From assembly GCA_002404015.1 (NCBI GenBank), contig DHIW01000004.1:31284-95283 (forward strand): 64,000 bases of DNA, read 5' to 3'. The DNA is from Chloroflexi bacterium UBA4736 (GTDB lineage Bacteria > Chloroflexota > Dormibacteria > Dormibacterales > Dormibacteraceae). Under the pieces are notes generated by a model that saw only the letters and a program-made list of their open reading frames with translations, did no database searches and was not told the origin of the DNA. This document shows, piece by piece, positions 62,324 to 64,000 of this stretch (its first letter is position 1; each line of letters starts with the position of its first letter). Both the position numbers and the translations under genes were made by a program.

Positions 62324-63117
62324 GCACTCTTCTCCTGGTCCACGCCCATCCGGACGATGAGGCGATCTCCACAGGCGGCGTGATGATGCGGGCGCACGCC
62401 GACGGTCACCGCGTCGTCCTGGTGACCGCCACGCGGGGCGAGCTGGGGGAGATCCACAACATGGACGAGGCGTCGACCCGCCCCCGACTGGCCGAGGTCC
62501 GGACCGAGGAGCTCCGCCGCGCGACCGAGATCCTCGGCGTTGACCGCCAGGAGTTCCTCGGCTACCGCGACTCCGGGATGGCCGGCACCGACGGCAACCG
62601 GGACCTGCGCAGCTTCCATATGGCCCCGCTCGGCGAGGCGGCCGAGCGGCTGGCGGCCATCATGCGCGAGGAGCGCCCCGACGTCGTCGTGACCTACACC
62701 CCCGACGGGACGTACGGCCACCCCGACCACGTCAAGGCCCACCACGCCACGGTAGGCGCGCTCGACCTCCTGGAGCGGGAGGGCCTGCCGCCTGCCAAGT
62801 TCTACCTGCATGCCATACCGCGGGAGATGATGCTGGCCTGGCGGGAGCGAGCGTCCGAGCTGGGAATCGAGCCGGGCACGATCCAGATCGAAGGCATCCC
62901 CGAGGCGGAGATCACCACGGTCGTCGACGTCAGCGACCTGGTGGACGCCAAGCGCCGCGCGTTCGGCGTTCACGTCAGCCAGAACGATCCCAACTCGCCG
63001 TTCGCCACGATGGCCGACCAGATCTTCCGGGCCGCCTTCGGCAGCGAGAACTATGTGCTGGCCCGGGGTGCCCTGGGCGAGGAGCGGCCGGAGCGGAGCC
63101 TCTTCTCGGGGCTGTAA
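62320..63117 (+). CDS. LmbE/PIG-L family deacetylase (MshB/Mca-like)
   Basis: This 265-residue zinc hydrolase starts at GTG 62320 (VSTLLLVHAHPDDEAISTGG). It has the His-Pro-Asp-Asp zinc motif, VVLVTATRGELGEIHNMD, EEFLGYRDSGM-like QEFLGYRDSGM and TYTPDGTYGHPDHVKAHHAT. Family members deacetylate N-acetylglucosaminyl-inositol (MshB) or cleave mycothiol conjugates (Mca). Given ino1 in the window, mycothiol metabolism is an attractive inference, but other GlcNAc deacetylases cannot be excluded. Confidence 0.88.
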   Translation: MSTLLLVHAHPDDEAISTGGVMMRAHADGHRVVLVTATRGELGEIHNMDEASTRPRLAEVRTEELRRATEILGVDRQEFLGYRDSGMAGTDGNRDLRSFHMAPLGEAAERLAAIMREERPDVVVTYTPDGTYGHPDHVKAHHATVGALDLLEREGLPPAKFYLHAIPREMMLAWRERASELGIEPGTIQIEGIPEAEITTVVDVSDLVDAKRRAFGVHVSQNDPNSPFATMADQIFRAAFGSENYVLARGALGEERPERSLFSGL

Positions 63118-63128
63118 CCGGGAGGCCT

Positions 63129-63146
63129 CTGGTACGGTTGTACCAG
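63129..63146. promoter_or_regulatory. 18-bp dyad before ispH
   Basis: CTGGTAC-GGTT-GTACCAG is a perfect 7-base inverted repeat ending 5 bases before the ispH ATG at 63152. It may be a repressor operator or an mRNA hairpin at the ribosome-binding position. Confidence 0.6.
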
Positions 63147-63151
63147 TAGCC

Positions 63152-64000
63152 ATGGAAGTTGTCCGGATCACCCCACGCGGGTACTGCCACGGGGTGGTGG
63201 ACGCGTTCAAGATAGCCCGCCGGGTGCGGGCCGAGACCGAAGGGCCGGTGCACATGCTCGGCCAGCTCGTGCACAACACCCACGTCACCGACGAGCTGCA
63301 GGAACAGGGCATCGAGCTGGTCGACCCGCCCAACCGCCTGGCCGGGCTGGAGCAGATCAAGGGCGGCACGGTCATCTTCACCGCCCACGGCGTGTCGCCC
63401 CAGGTCAAGGCACGCGCCGCCGAGCTCGGCCTTCTGGCAGTGGACGCTACCTGCTCAGACGTGGTGCGGACCCACGATCTCGTGGTGCAGCTCGCGGCGC
63501 GCGGGTACGACGTGGTCTACATCGGGCGCAGGGGCCACCCCGAGCCCGAGGGCGTCGTCGGGGAGGCGCCCGGCCGGGTCCACCTCGTGCAGGACGTGGA
63601 GGACATCGACGCGCTCGAGATCAGCAACCAGCGGGTCGCCATCACCTGCCAGACGACGCTCTCGGTCTGGGACACCGAGTCGCTGATCGACCGGGTGCGC
63701 GAGCGCTACCCCGACGCCGAGGTCCACAACGAGATCTGCCGGGCCACGCAGGAGCGCCAGGAGGCGGCTGTCGAGGCGGCCAAGTATGTCGACGTCGTGA
63801 TTGTGGTGGGCAGCCCTCGCTCTTCCAACTCGCTGCGGCTGGTGGAGGTGGTAAAGAAGCTGGCCGGGAAGCCCGCCCACCTGGTCAACGACATGGACGA
63901 CATCGACCTGGCCTGGTTCCGGGGAGTCAGCCGGGTCGGGGTCACCAGCGGAGCTTCGACGCCCAGCCAGCTGACCCGGCGCGTGATCGAGTACCTGGAG
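63152..64000 (+). CDS. ispH: 4-hydroxy-3-methylbut-2-enyl diphosphate reductase, cut by window end
   Basis: IspH makes IPP and DMAPP in the last step of the MEP pathway, using a [4Fe-4S] cluster. The frame is open from ATG 63152 to the window end (283 codons). It has VRITPRGYCHGVVDAFKIAR (first cluster Cys), GPVHMLGQLVHNTHVTDEL, VIFTAHGVSPQVKARA, VDATCSDVVRTHD (second Cys), IGRRGHPEPEGVVGEA, TCQTTLSVWDTESL, EICRATQERQEAAVEAA (third Cys), VGSPRSSNSLRLVEV and TSGASTPSQL. The C-terminus is missing. Confidence 0.95.
   Translation, partial: MEVVRITPRGYCHGVVDAFKIARRVRAETEGPVHMLGQLVHNTHVTDELQEQGIELVDPPNRLAGLEQIKGGTVIFTAHGVSPQVKARAAELGLLAVDATCSDVVRTHDLVVQLAARGYDVVYIGRRGHPEPEGVVGEAPGRVHLVQDVEDIDALEISNQRVAITCQTTLSVWDTESLIDRVRERYPDAEVHNEICRATQERQEAAVEAAKYVDVVIVVGSPRSSNSLRLVEVVKKLAGKPAHLVNDMDDIDLAWFRGVSRVGVTSGASTPSQLTRRVIEYLE

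Overview
The window is about 70% G+C, densely coded, and has no rRNA, tRNA, CRISPR array, integrase or transposase that I can recognise. Several traits point to a high-G+C Terrabacteria lineage. These are a PyrR-controlled pyr operon with a PyrK/PyrD class 1B pair, the PdxS/PdxT route to PLP, a DarA-type cyclic-di-AMP receptor next to tmk, an F420-type LLM oxidoreductase, many acyl-CoA dehydrogenases, and an inositol-phospholipid/mannosylation gene set. My best guess is Dormibacterota, Chloroflexota or deep Actinobacteriota. No 16S or ribosomal protein gene is present to decide.

Layout. 1-954: the 3' end of purH, pdxH and a small cysteine protein. 928-3978 (minus strand): an ABC exporter pair and a membrane TPR protein. 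4140-11627: a pyrimidine operon of pyrB, pyrR, a fused carA-carB gene, pyrK and pyrD, with a PyrR-binding hairpin directly before pyrB. 11609-20001: Zn-finger, acetyltransferase (frameshifted), MFS, SRPBCC, CoA-ester lyase, acyl-CoA dehydrogenase and SDR genes, a lipoprotein with a Cys-rich peptide, and hisA. 20121-25680: a LysM/CHAP hydrolase, yajQ, ilvE, glycerate kinase, a sigma factor fused to an anti-sigma zinc finger, and a SHOCT protein. 25774-31926: two Dpp/Opp ATPases, a frameshifted histidine kinase and a peptide-type binding protein. 32053-39712: pdxS, pdxT, GNAT, an R3H/AAA ATPase, tmk, darA, a fused ABC exporter and a hotdog thioesterase. 39693-50795: acyl-CoA dehydrogenases, adenine deaminase, pcp, an LLM oxidoreductase, PHP, a methyltransferase, PTPS/QueD, folE, a glycosyltransferase and an SDR. 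50888-56738: two small membrane proteins divergent from an ArsR regulator, followed by ino1, two acyltransferases, a PimA-like mannosyltransferase and a CDP-alcohol phosphatidyltransferase. 56769-64000: MFS, holB, hisC, an HD hydrolase, a 2-hydroxyacid dehydrogenase, a HAD phosphatase, an LmbE/MshB-like deacetylase and ispH (cut by the window end).

The most notable points are these. (i) There is a compact ArsR-ino1-acyltransferase-acyltransferase-PimA-PI synthase operon, whose start is covered by two CATAA-N8-TTATG dyads forming a 54-bp palindrome. (ii) A family of ~130-nt intergenic repeats occurs four times, with three conserved hairpins and compensatory base changes. (iii) carA and carB are one reading frame. 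(iv) An unusual number of genes have no ATG/GTG/TTG where homology and the Shine-Dalgarno place the start. (v) A sigma factor is fused in frame with its likely anti-sigma zinc finger. All calls rest on reading the sequence and on family knowledge; no database search was run.
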